Source of the DNA: Planctomycetota bacterium
GTDB lineage: Bacteria; Planctomycetota; PUPC01; JABMSA01
Direction: 5' to 3'
NCBI GenBank assembly: GCA_013202185.1
Contig: JABMSA010000095.1
Span: 1-5,944, forward strand
Length of the DNA stretch: 5,944 nucleotides
Below the pieces are notes generated by a model. The model did no database searches. It had not been told where the DNA came from and worked only from the letters and a program-made list of their open reading frames with translations. Shown one piece after another: positions 1 through 5,736 of this stretch. The position numbers and the translations under genes are program-made. How positions within the stretch are numbered: position 1 is the first letter of the stretch; each line of letters starts with the position of its first letter.

Positions 1-1
1 C

Positions 2-1153
2 CTCGGCGACGCCGGGCGGGCGGTTGCCGCCCTGCGGGCGCACCTGGCACGCTGGGCGATACAGCCGACGGGGATCGCCTGCTTCGACTGCGAATCGATG
101 CCCCTCGCGGCACGGATCGCGGCTGAGTTGGCTCTGCCGTATCCCTCAGCCCGTGCCGTGGCGGCCTGCAGGAGCAAATATGCCTGTAAGCGGGCTTGGC
201 AAGCTGGGGGGCTTCCCTGCCCGCGGGTCGGGCTTGTCGGCAGCGCTTCCGATGCTGTGCAGTTTTTCAACCGCCTCGGGCGCCCCGTCGTGCTCAAGCC
301 CCTTACCGGCAGCGGCAGCGAGCTGATCTTCCTGTGCAACTCAGCAGACGACTGTTCCAGCGCATTCTCAACGATCACGTCAAGGCTGGCACAGCATCCC
401 GACGTGCGGATGTACGGACCCGGCGCCACCGGTGTTGATCGGGCTGATCTCCGCCTCGTGTGTGCCGTCGAGGAGTTCGTCGACGGAGAGGAATACAGTT
501 GCGACTTCGTGATCGATCGCGGCCGCGTGGACGTCATCCGCATTGCCAGGAAGGTATCCGCTTGCGTGCAGACCTTCGGCACGACACTGGCCTACCTGGT
601 ACCTGCGGGGCTCCCGGAAGGAATCGCGCTCGACGACTTTCGCACCCAACTGTCCGGGGCGGCCCGCACCCTTGGTATAGAGAGGGCCATCTGCATGCTG
701 GATTTCATCGTCCATGAAGGCAAGGCCGTCATGATCGAGATGGCTCCACGGCCGGGGGGCGACTGCCTGCCTCCACTGCTGCTGAGGAGCTGTGGGTTGG
801 ACGTCCTCGCATGTACGCTTGACTTTGCCGAAGGACTCCCCGTGACGGTACCTCGACCGGCGCGGTGGCGACGCCTGGTGGGACTACGCCTCTTTGCGGA
901 GCAAGCCGGGGTGATACGGAATATCGACGCCACCGCCCTGCAGGCCGACCGCCGAGTGCTGGAGTGCCACCTCAAACGCCGCCCGGGCTACCGGATTGTG
1001 TTTCCGCCCGAAGACTATAACTCGCGAATCCTGGGACACGTGATCTTCGAGCCCTCGGGCAACGTCGCCATCGAAAAAGAGTGCCTGGAAATCGCTGCCA
1101 TGCTCGACCTCGAGACAGGAATGCCACGATGCTCGACCGCGACGCCCTCCTGA
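2..1153 (+). CDS. ATP-grasp domain carboxylate ligase, 5'-partial
   Basis: The reading frame is open from the first full codon at nt 2, so the true start lies upstream; the ATG at 98 is internal, because the residues before it (…GIACFDCES) already fit the family's pre-ATP-grasp region. 383 residues are visible. Numbered from nt 2, the landmarks are: a 'SKYACKRAW…AGLPCPR'-type linker near 58-75; the ATP-binding lysine of 'VVLKP' (codon at 296-298), followed by a Gly/Ser-rich loop 'TGSGSE'; 'EEFVDGEEYSCDF' near 157-169, the usual EEF.xGxE segment; and 'MLDFIV…VMIEMAPRPGGD' near 232-254, which supplies the Asp/Glu metal ligands and the Arg of the active site. The position that is often Asn in 'E.NPR' is Ala here, as in some subfamilies. 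The family uses ATP to form an acyl-phosphate and join a carboxylate to an amine or thiol; the enzyme is presumably cytosolic. The substrate cannot be read from the sequence. The overlap with a decarboxylase gene suggests an amino-acid substrate or acyl carrier (inference). The family call is firm, the reaction is not. Confidence 0.88.
   Translation, partial: LGDAGRAVAALRAHLARWAIQPTGIACFDCESMPLAARIAAELALPYPSARAVAACRSKYACKRAWQAGGLPCPRVGLVGSASDAVQFFNRLGRPVVLKPLTGSGSELIFLCNSADDCSSAFSTITSRLAQHPDVRMYGPGATGVDRADLRLVCAVEEFVDGEEYSCDFVIDRGRVDVIRIARKVSACVQTFGTTLAYLVPAGLPEGIALDDFRTQLSGAARTLGIERAICMLDFIVHEGKAVMIEMAPRPGGDCLPPLLLRSCGLDVLACTLDFAEGLPVTVPRPARWRRLVGLRLFAEQAGVIRNIDATALQADRRVLECHLKRRPGYRIVFPPEDYNSRILGHVIFEPSGNVAIEKECLEIAAMLDLETGMPRCSTATPS
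1117..1120 (+). promoter_or_regulatory. Ribosome binding site deciding the decarboxylase start
   Basis: AGGA lies 8 nt before the ATG at 1129, inside the 3' end of the ATP-grasp gene. It favours 1129 over the in-frame GTG at 1081, whose extra 16 residues look like translated upstream coding sequence (rich in Arg, Cys and Pro). Confidence 0.6.
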
Positions 1154-2457
1154 AAGCCGCGGCAGAACTCCTCCAGCGGCAGCCGCCCCTCCTCGACAGC
1201 CGGGAGCTGAATGCGTTCGTGCAGTCGTTCCTGGAACGGCGAGACCGTTTCTTGCGGGCATGCGGGGAGCACGGCTCGCCTCTCTATGTGATAGACGAAC
1301 AGGTCCTGCTCGATCGCGCCCGGCAGTTCAGGTCCGCCTTCCTGCGGGAGCTGCCGGATGTTCGCGTCTACTATGCGGTCAAGAGCAATAATCACCCGGC
1401 CATTGCCCGGGCACTGGTCGGGGCGGGGCTGGGGCTCGATACATCCAGCGGGCGCGAACTTGAGCTTGCCCTGAAGTGCGGCAGCGACGACATCCTTCTC
1501 AGCGGTCCGGGCAAGACTCAAGACGAACTCTCCATGGCAGTGCTCAACCGCGACCGGGTCACGGTGCTGATGGACAGCTTCGGCGAGTTGGCGCGGCTCG
1601 AGCAGGTCGCCGCCAAAGGCGGAGCCCACATCCGCGCCGGAGTGCGCCTGACCACCGATGAACGCGGCCTGTGGCGCAAGTTCGGCATACCGCTTTCCGA
1701 TCTCCCGGAATTCCTGGAGGCATCACAGCAATGCACCCACGTGCTGCTGCGCGGCCTGCAGTTCCACACGAGCTGGAACCTCGAGCCGGGCAACCAGGTG
1801 CGGTTCATCGGACGGCTGGGAGCGGCCCTTCGCGAACTGAAGCCCGAGCTTCGCTCCATCATCGAGTTTGTTGACATCGGAGGAGGATTCTGGCCGCCGC
1901 AAGGGGAGTGGCTCCAGGCCGCAGGAACGCCCGCAGGCCCTCTGCTGCAGGTGGCGCCGCCGGCATCGAAAACCTCCCTGCAGCATTACAGGCTCCCTTC
2001 CACTCCCCTCACGGAATTCGCCCGCCAGATAGGGCAGGCGGTGCGGGCCGAGCTGTTTCCGAGCATCCGCTGCCGCATCTGCACGGAGCCGGGACGGTGG
2101 CTCTGTAACGATGTGATGCACATCCTCTTGACCGTTGTGGACAGGAAGGCCGACGACCTTGTCATTACCGACGGCGGCACGAACGCCATCGGCTGGGAAC
2201 GTTTCGAGTCCGACTATTTCCCGGTGATCAACCTGTCGCGCCCGGGCCTAACCGAACACCCCTGCTATGTCATGGGCTCGCTGTGCACTCCGCATGACCT
2301 CTGGGGCTACGGCTACTGGGGACAGGGCATCGAGGAAGGCGACATTCTGCTGGTTCCCACACAGGGGGCATACACCTACAGCCTTCGCCAAGATTTCATC
2401 AAGCCTCTGCCGAAAGCCGTGGTGGTACCGAACATCGAGGAAGACCCATCTTTCTGA
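1129..2457 (+). CDS. Fold-type III PLP-dependent amino-acid decarboxylase (Orn/DAP/Arg decarboxylase family 2)
   Basis: The 442-residue product is normal for the family. An N-terminal helical segment (1-48) precedes the alanine-racemase-like TIM barrel. Landmarks are K85 in 'YYAVKSN' (Schiff-base lysine for PLP), 'GLDTSSGRELELAL' (102-115), 'LLSGPGKTQDEL' (123-134), H213 in 'QFHTSW' (expected to stack on the PLP ring), the phosphate-binding 'DIGGGF' (249-254), 'TEPGRW' (319-324), and C386 in 'GSLCTPHD' with Y415 in 'GAYTYS' from the C-terminal beta domain. The Cys and Tyr are contributed across the dimer interface in relatives. The reaction is alpha-decarboxylation of an amino acid. True diaminopimelate decarboxylases usually have 'CES' at the Cys motif, whose Glu helps bind the distal end of DAP; 'CTP' here argues against LysA and is closer to decarboxylases of secondary pathways such as BtrK (from memory). 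The gene starts 25 nt before the end of the ATP-grasp gene, so the two are very probably translationally coupled. The substrate is unknown. Confidence 0.9.
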   Translation: MLDRDALLKAAAELLQRQPPLLDSRELNAFVQSFLERRDRFLRACGEHGSPLYVIDEQVLLDRARQFRSAFLRELPDVRVYYAVKSNNHPAIARALVGAGLGLDTSSGRELELALKCGSDDILLSGPGKTQDELSMAVLNRDRVTVLMDSFGELARLEQVAAKGGAHIRAGVRLTTDERGLWRKFGIPLSDLPEFLEASQQCTHVLLRGLQFHTSWNLEPGNQVRFIGRLGAALRELKPELRSIIEFVDIGGGFWPPQGEWLQAAGTPAGPLLQVAPPASKTSLQHYRLPSTPLTEFARQIGQAVRAELFPSIRCRICTEPGRWLCNDVMHILLTVVDRKADDLVITDGGTNAIGWERFESDYFPVINLSRPGLTEHPCYVMGSLCTPHDLWGYGYWGQGIEEGDILLVPTQGAYTYSLRQDFIKPLPKAVVVPNIEEDPSF

Positions 2458-2594
2458 CAGCGAGGGAGGCCCATCGCGGCATGCGCAGGATTCACGGACT
2501 GGTTCGTCGCAAGGCCATCCCATGCCCGGCGGCTCGGCGCAGCGCCACTCATAACGCCAGGAACCGAAACCAGCGAGCGACTGACGTCGTCCTA

Positions 2595-2619
2595 CAGGGA
2601 ACATTCAATCCCTGGTTTT
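2595..2619 (+). terminator. Possible Rho-independent terminator of the ATP-grasp/decarboxylase operon
   Basis: CAGGGA (2595-2600) and TCCCTG (2609-2614) form a 6-bp stem with an 8-nt loop, followed by G and then TTTT (2616-2619). It lies 137 nt after the decarboxylase stop. The stem is short and the T run modest, so this is only a candidate. Confidence 0.33.
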
Positions 2620-2623
2620 CCGG

Positions 2624-2762
2624 TGTCCCTCCCCAAAACACCATCCACCAAAGCAATGACAGGGCGCCGGACTATCCCAGTGATGGGGGGCGCAGTTCAT
2701 GCTCCGGTCGAGTCGACGGGCGTCTTTTGGAATCAACAAGGACGGAGTTTCCGGGAGGGACA
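2624..2762. repeat. Inverted repeat pair enclosing repeat copy 1
   Basis: TGTCCCTCCC (2624-2633) is the exact reverse complement of GGGAGGGACA (2753-2762); the pair spans 139 bp and encloses most of repeat copy 1. It could be the end pair of a small non-autonomous element, but the left arm lies outside the part shared with copy 2, so the boundaries are uncertain. Confidence 0.4.
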
Positions 2763-2764
2763 GG
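2665..2764 (+). repeat. Dispersed direct repeat, copy 1
   Basis: Two blocks recur in the same orientation about 2.3 kb away. The left block (2665-2722) matches 4964-5021 at 49 of 58 positions without gaps. The right block (2728-2764) is identical over 37 bp to 5067-5103, including AATCAACAAGGACGGAG and GGGAGGGACAGG. Here the blocks are 5 bp apart, against 45 bp in copy 2. The right block contains a small CGGA/TCCG palindrome with a GTT loop. No coding role is apparent. It is probably an intergenic repeat family or a small non-autonomous element (inference). Confidence 0.85.
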
Positions 2765-2815
2765 CGGCCCCACGGAGTGTTCTGCCTGGCCCGTATGTGC
2801 TGGGCGCATGAGAAA

Positions 2816-2853
2816 CCGGATGCAATGCTTTGCAGTGCTTGCACTGCATCCGG
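2816..2853 (-). terminator. Rho-independent terminator of the sigma/membrane-protein operon
   Basis: CCGGATGCAATGC (2816-2828) and GCACTGCATCCGG (2841-2853) form a 13-bp stem with a 12-nt loop. The only non-Watson-Crick position becomes a G.U pair in minus-strand RNA but an A.C mismatch in plus-strand RNA, so the structure fits minus-strand transcription. On that strand the stem is followed by TTTCT. It begins 25 nt after the stop of the 2879-4330 gene. The loop contains a second, smaller GCAGTGC/GCACTGC pairing that would compete with the outer stem. Confidence 0.72.
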
Positions 2854-2878
2854 CAAGACACCTGTGCCTCTTATCGGG

Positions 2879-4330
2879 TTACCGCCCGGAGACGCTCTCC
2901 CTTATCTTCTCCCGCTGCTCCTCAAGGTGGCCTATACGGGCTTGGGTGTGCTGCAGCTTCTGCATTTCCCCCAATTCCTCATAGAGCGATGACAACTCGC
3001 GCAAGGCGATTGTCTGGGTCACTATACCCACCAGCCGGACGATGATGATCATCTCTTCGTCACGGTTGAGCAATTGGCCCAACCGGACAGCCGTGGAGAA
3101 ATACTTCTCTGCTTGGCCGATGTTCTTGGAGGCACGGGATTTCCGCCCGAGTTCCGCCAACTCTCGAGCAATTGCTCGGCAGTGTGAGGACTGCTGTATG
3201 ATCTCGGGCATCACCTTCTGCTGATCTGCCCAGACGAGCGAGATGTACTGTCGCTCCGTCATCGTGAACATGTAATGCTCCCGGCCGAACCGAATGTTCT
3301 CAGTCCAGTCAACAGCCACAAGAAGCTCGATGGCCTTCTGCTCTTTCCCTTCCGCCCACAGCGCAATCGCATCCAGAACTTTCTTGGCCTGGGCCGTCGT
3401 GTTTTCGGTCGCGGGAGTGGTTGTGTCAGGTTCTGCTGTAAGCTGTTCGAGTGTCTGACTGTTGGCGAGGGTGTACCCCGCCGGCAGTTCCGTGCTGAAC
3501 AGAGCCGTGTTCGGTTCGGCAATAACCTGGAAATCGCGTAGGGTTAGTTCCAGGACCGCCTTTTCCTGTTCGCTGGATTTCCACGCGATTTCAACTTCCA
3601 ACGGATGGCGAGTCTTCGCATCAGCCCATACCGTGATCGTGTGGATATACCCTTCATACGTCTGTATCACTCGGAACCCTTCGGCGGACTTGCCGTCGAT
3701 GTTTTTCTTGCCAAGCGCGACCTCGTCCCCGGCTTTGAGGCCCCAGAGGCCTTCGATCGACCGGCTCGGCAGCATAGGGAAGCTGAAAATCCCAAGCCCC
3801 AGCACTTTCTTCCTGTCGGGTCGAAAAGCGCCCTTGGAACGCTCGAACAAGATCAGTGATTGCCCCGAGTCGACGTCGATGATGCTAACGATCGTGCCAG
3901 AGCCGCCACCACGCTGTTCCAACCGCATCTTGCCGGGCTCGAGCACCATGCCCTTGACGGTTGTGACGTCTCCGCCCACCGTCCGGGCTTCCATCTCGAA
4001 CTCGTAGCACTTCGTCTGCAACTGCTCCATCACATCTGCCATGGCGACAGTTGAGCCGCCGCCAGAAGCAAACATGATGACGGCGACAACAATCGCTGCG
4101 GCGACAACTGCCGAAGCGGCTATCGTGATTGATCTCTTGTCCATTATTGATCTCCATGTTCGCCACCTGCGGTGTCCCGTAGTGGCGGCAAGTGTGTTTC
4201 TGGACTCAAGCAATGCCACTTCCCGGCGATATTTCTCCTTCCAACTACCGGCGTCAAACTGAGCGTCTTCAGAGCCAACGGCACGCCGGATCATCTCTTC
4301 CAGCATCTTGTCATCCTGTTCTGGTTTCAT
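2879..4330 (-). CDS. Single-pass membrane protein partnered with an ECF sigma factor (LolA-like domain, helical C-terminus); putative anti-sigma or sensor
   Basis: 483 residues. Residues 1-65 form a charged, probably cytoplasmic leader containing 'AQFDAGSWKEKY' (23-34), a motif I associate with Planctomycetota proteins encoded next to ECF sigma factors. Residues 67-88 form one strongly hydrophobic helix rich in Ala, Val and Ile. The extracytoplasmic part has a beta-rich region (about 97-290: 'MADVMEQLQTKCYEFEMEA…', 'GMVLEPGKMRLEQ', 'IIDVDSGQSLILFE', 'TVWADAKTRHPLEVEI'), which resembles LolA/LolB-like lipoprotein-binding folds. A Thr/Pro-rich linker (about 300-314) leads to an alpha-helical segment (315-475, possibly TPR-like). 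There is no HxxxCxxC zinc anti-sigma motif, so anti-sigma activity is inferred only from topology and gene order. The start ATG overlaps the sigma-factor TGA (ATGA at 4327-4330) and has a GGAGG site, so the two are translationally coupled. The biochemical function is unknown. Confidence 0.85.
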   Translation of the reverse strand: MKPEQDDKMLEEMIRRAVGSEDAQFDAGSWKEKYRREVALLESRNTLAATTGHRRWRTWRSIMDKRSITIAASAVVAAAIVVAVIMFASGGGSTVAMADVMEQLQTKCYEFEMEARTVGGDVTTVKGMVLEPGKMRLEQRGGGSGTIVSIIDVDSGQSLILFERSKGAFRPDRKKVLGLGIFSFPMLPSRSIEGLWGLKAGDEVALGKKNIDGKSAEGFRVIQTYEGYIHTITVWADAKTRHPLEVEIAWKSSEQEKAVLELTLRDFQVIAEPNTALFSTELPAGYTLANSQTLEQLTAEPDTTTPATENTTAQAKKVLDAIALWAEGKEQKAIELLVAVDWTENIRFGREHYMFTMTERQYISLVWADQQKVMPEIIQQSSHCRAIARELAELGRKSRASKNIGQAEKYFSTAVRLGQLLNRDEEMIIIVRLVGIVTQTIALRELSSLYEELGEMQKLQHTQARIGHLEEQREKIRESVSGR

Positions 4331-4860
4331 GACAGCCTCCGATTCCGCTGGTGTTCGACGTAAGCTTTCACGGACCGCCTGGCACGCTGAAGTCTGCCGT
4401 GTACAGCTTGTGGCGTCGTATCCAGCAATTCCGCAATCGCTTCATAACTCAACTCGTTGCGATATCTTAAATACAGGAGCTCGCGAGCCTCGACCGGCAG
4501 CTTTCCAATGGCTTGCCGAACAACATCGATGTCGGGATTTTCTTCGCATACCTTTTCTGGCACATCCCGGTTACCCAAGCTCATCGCTTTGGGAGTATTG
4601 CGGAGCATGCTTCTGGCCTCGTTACGACAAATAGCCGTCAGCCACGCCCCAAAGGAGCTCGGACTCCTCAAGCTGTCGAGCCTTGTGCATGCCTTGGCAA
4701 AGGCCTCCTGGGCCGCATCTTCGGAAAGGTGGCCATCACACAGAACAGCACGCGCAACCGTGACCATTGCGGGGTAATACTGCCGGAACAGTGTCAGAAA
4801 GCTGTCCGCGTCTCCGCCCATCGCGGCCAATACGAGTTTCTCATCTTGGCTGCCCGACAA
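4327..4860 (-). CDS. ECF-type RNA polymerase sigma factor (sigma-70 family, group 4)
   Basis: At 177 residues this is the usual size for a two-domain ECF sigma factor. The sigma2 domain covers about 20-88 ('LFRQYYPAMVTVARAVL', 'SEDAAQEAFAKAC', 'FGAWLTAICRNEARSMLR'), providing core polymerase binding and -10 recognition. An acidic linker (about 90-112) leads to sigma4 (113-166), with helix-turn-helix 'LSYEAIAELLDTTPQAVHGR' (137-156) and a basic 'LQRARRSVK' recognition end for the -35. Sigma3 and region 1.1 are absent, as expected. The start is TTG at 4858-4860: an in-frame TAA lies ten codons upstream with no ATG or GTG between, and the N-terminus 'SGSQDEKLVLAAMGGDADSF' matches the usual ECF beginning. 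The downstream gene overlaps by four bases and encodes its likely membrane regulator. Such pairs usually respond to envelope or environmental signals; which signal cannot be told. Confidence 0.95.
   Translation of the reverse strand: MSGSQDEKLVLAAMGGDADSFLTLFRQYYPAMVTVARAVLCDGHLSEDAAQEAFAKACTRLDSLRSPSSFGAWLTAICRNEARSMLRNTPKAMSLGNRDVPEKVCEENPDIDVVRQAIGKLPVEARELLYLRYRNELSYEAIAELLDTTPQAVHGRLQRARRSVKAYVEHQRNRRLS
4336..4340 (-). promoter_or_regulatory. Ribosome binding site of the membrane-protein gene
   Basis: GGAGG on the minus strand, 5 nt before the ATG at 4330, lies within the last codons of the sigma-factor gene. It is a strong Shine-Dalgarno site that confirms this start. Confidence 0.75.
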
Positions 4861-4866
4861 CCAATT

Positions 4867-4872
4867 TCCTTT
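4867..4872 (-). promoter_or_regulatory. Ribosome binding site of the sigma-factor gene (TTG start)
   Basis: AAAGGA on the minus strand ends 6 nt before the TTG codon. It is a moderate Shine-Dalgarno match and supports the unusual start. Confidence 0.5.
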
Positions 4873-4904
4873 CCCGACGTCGATAGATTATGCCATGGCT
4901 CTAC

Positions 4905-4933
4905 AGTATAGACGAATGTATGCACGAAATTGA
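4905..4933 (-). promoter_or_regulatory. Candidate promoter of the sigma/membrane-protein operon
   Basis: On the minus strand TCAATT (4933-4928) and TATACT (4910-4905) are separated by 17 bp, and the -10-like box is 44 nt before the TTG start. The -10 is good for a housekeeping sigma-70; the -35 is weak. I found no clear ECF-style AAC/CGTC pair at proper spacing, so autoregulation is not shown. Confidence 0.33.
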
Positions 4934-4963
4934 GCGCGCAAAAACCAAGAGCGGCTGCCGGAG

Positions 4964-5103
4964 CTCCGGACTGTCCCAGCGACGGCGGGCGCAGTTCATG
5001 CTCTGGTCGAGCCAACGCGCGCCCGGTAGACGGTCGGGAATGAGTGAACAAGGAACGTGAGTGCTGTGGAATCAACAAGGACGGAGTTTCCGGGAGGGAC
5101 AGG
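4964..5103 (+). repeat. Dispersed direct repeat, copy 2
   Basis: Second copy of the 2665-2764 repeat, same orientation: left block 4964-5021 (49 of 58 identical) and right block 5067-5103 (37 of 37 identical). The spacer is 45 bp rather than 5. It contains a degenerate second version of the right-block motif: GGAAT…ACAAGGAACG…GAG at 5037-5061 beside GGAATCAACAAGGACGGAG at 5068-5086. Here CTGTCCC (4971-4977) near the left end is the exact inverse of GGGACAG (5096-5102) at the right, giving short terminal inverted repeats 132 bp apart. It lies between the sigma operon and the Nudix gene, ending 23 bp after the Nudix stop on the plus map. Confidence 0.85.
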
Positions 5104-5126
5104 ACGATTCAGATGCAGGCTGCGGC

Positions 5127-5726
5127 CTACGAAGCGGTCCGCCGGGGCCTCACGGTCTCGGCGAGCCATCTCCTGAGTGCGGACCGCTCTTCGGGCGTCA
5201 TCGTGAGGAAGCAGGCGGGCTCTTCGGTGTCGACGCCGAGCCTTGCCGACAGCCACTCGAGCGCGGTCTCGAGCACGGCCTCGTGGTCGAAGGCCAGGTC
5301 GGGCATGGCCGACGCCGGAAACCATCGTGCCTCGGCAGCGTCGTCGCCGCCTGCGGCCACTTCCTTGTCGCAGACCAGGCCGATGTAGCCGGCGCTGATG
5401 ACGCGCCCGCGCGGGTCGCGATCAGGCGCATCGAAAACGCCGAACGGCTCGAGCATGACGTCCTTGAGGCCGGTTTCTTCGTGCAGCTCGCGGGAGGCGG
5501 CGTCGGCGAGGCGCTCGCCGATCTCCATGAATCCGCCGGGAAAAACCCACCGGCCCTTGAACGGCTCCCGCCCTCGCTGTGAAGCAACGCTGACATTGCC
5601 TGGCCCCAACCACTTTTGGGACGTTACCAATATCCTTGGCAAAGAGACCATGCTGAGCGGCTCGACAGACTCCCGAAAGGAAGATCGCTGCTGCTGTCGA
5701 GCGAGAATTGTCCTTGAGCGAGGCAT
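5127..5726 (-). CDS. Nudix hydrolase with atypical N-terminus
   Basis: The 199-residue product contains a perfect Nudix box (GX5EX7REUXEEXGU): G65, E71, R79-E80, E83-E84, G86 and L87 in 'GGFMEIGERLADAASREL' followed by 'HEETGL'. The Glu residues bind the Mg2+ used to hydrolyse nucleoside-diphosphate-linked compounds. The core starts at 'RGREPFKGRWVFPGGF' (51-66) and continues with 'DAPDRDPRGRVISAGY' (99-114), 'GGDDAAEARWFP' (126-137) and 'LAFDHEAVL' (144-152), typical of ADP-ribose/NAD-type Nudix proteins; the substrate is not certain. A tail of about 40 residues follows. Residues 1-50, rich in Ser, Arg and Gln, do not show the usual hydrophobic first strand ('VDVVVF…VLLIQRG'), so the 5' end may be rearranged or strongly diverged. 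The start at 5726 is supported by GGAG 6 nt upstream; a later ATG at 5651 is possible. The gene seems monocistronic. Confidence 0.87.
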   Translation of the reverse strand: MPRSRTILARQQQRSSFRESVEPLSMVSLPRILVTSQKWLGPGNVSVASQRGREPFKGRWVFPGGFMEIGERLADAASRELHEETGLKDVMLEPFGVFDAPDRDPRGRVISAGYIGLVCDKEVAAGGDDAAEARWFPASAMPDLAFDHEAVLETALEWLSARLGVDTEEPACFLTMTPEERSALRRWLAETVRPRRTAS

Positions 5727-5732
5727 TGGGCT

Positions 5733-5736
5733 CTCC
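5733..5736 (-). promoter_or_regulatory. Ribosome binding site of the Nudix gene
   Basis: GGAG on the minus strand sits 6 nt before the ATG at 5726. It supports translation of the unusual N-terminal segment and not only the later ATG at 5651. Confidence 0.5.

Larger units (their letters stand above)
2458..2815. other. Intergenic stretch without a convincing gene
   Basis: This stretch separates the convergent decarboxylase and sigma/membrane-protein operons. Short open frames cross it on both strands, but none has a family motif or a good ribosome binding site, and several run straight through the repeat. It contains a weak hairpin followed by four T (2595-2619), a 10-nt inverted repeat pair (2624-2633 and 2753-2762), and repeat copy 1 (2665-2764). 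Confidence 0.6.

Noticed and set aside
1015..1629. Long minus-strand open frame of 204 codons opposite the two metabolic genes
   Set aside because: It is antisense to well-supported ATP-grasp and decarboxylase coding sequence and shows no family motif; long antisense frames are common in GC-rich genes.
1129..2457. Naming the decarboxylase lysA
   Set aside because: The Cys motif is CTP rather than CES, and the ATP-grasp neighbour does not belong to lysine synthesis, so a specific symbol would mislead.
2481..2984. Plus-strand open frame of 167 codons across the intergenic region
   Set aside because: It runs through repeat copy 1 and the terminator hairpin and into the antisense of the membrane-protein gene; low-complexity product and no convincing ribosome binding site.
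4958..4969. Perfect 12-nt palindrome CCGGAGCTCCGG upstream of the sigma operon
   Set aside because: Short GC-rich palindromes arise easily here, and it is not kept in repeat copy 1; no evidence that it is an operator.
5022..5103. Possible integron attC or CRISPR-like unit in repeat copy 2
   Set aside because: No RYYYAAC/GTTRRRY core-site pair with proper folding, only two dispersed copies, and no regular spacer pattern.
4996..5325. Minus-strand open frame of 109 codons overlapping the Nudix gene and repeat copy 2
   Set aside because: Arg-rich product in an alternate frame of the Nudix gene, continuing through the repeat; no recognisable domain.
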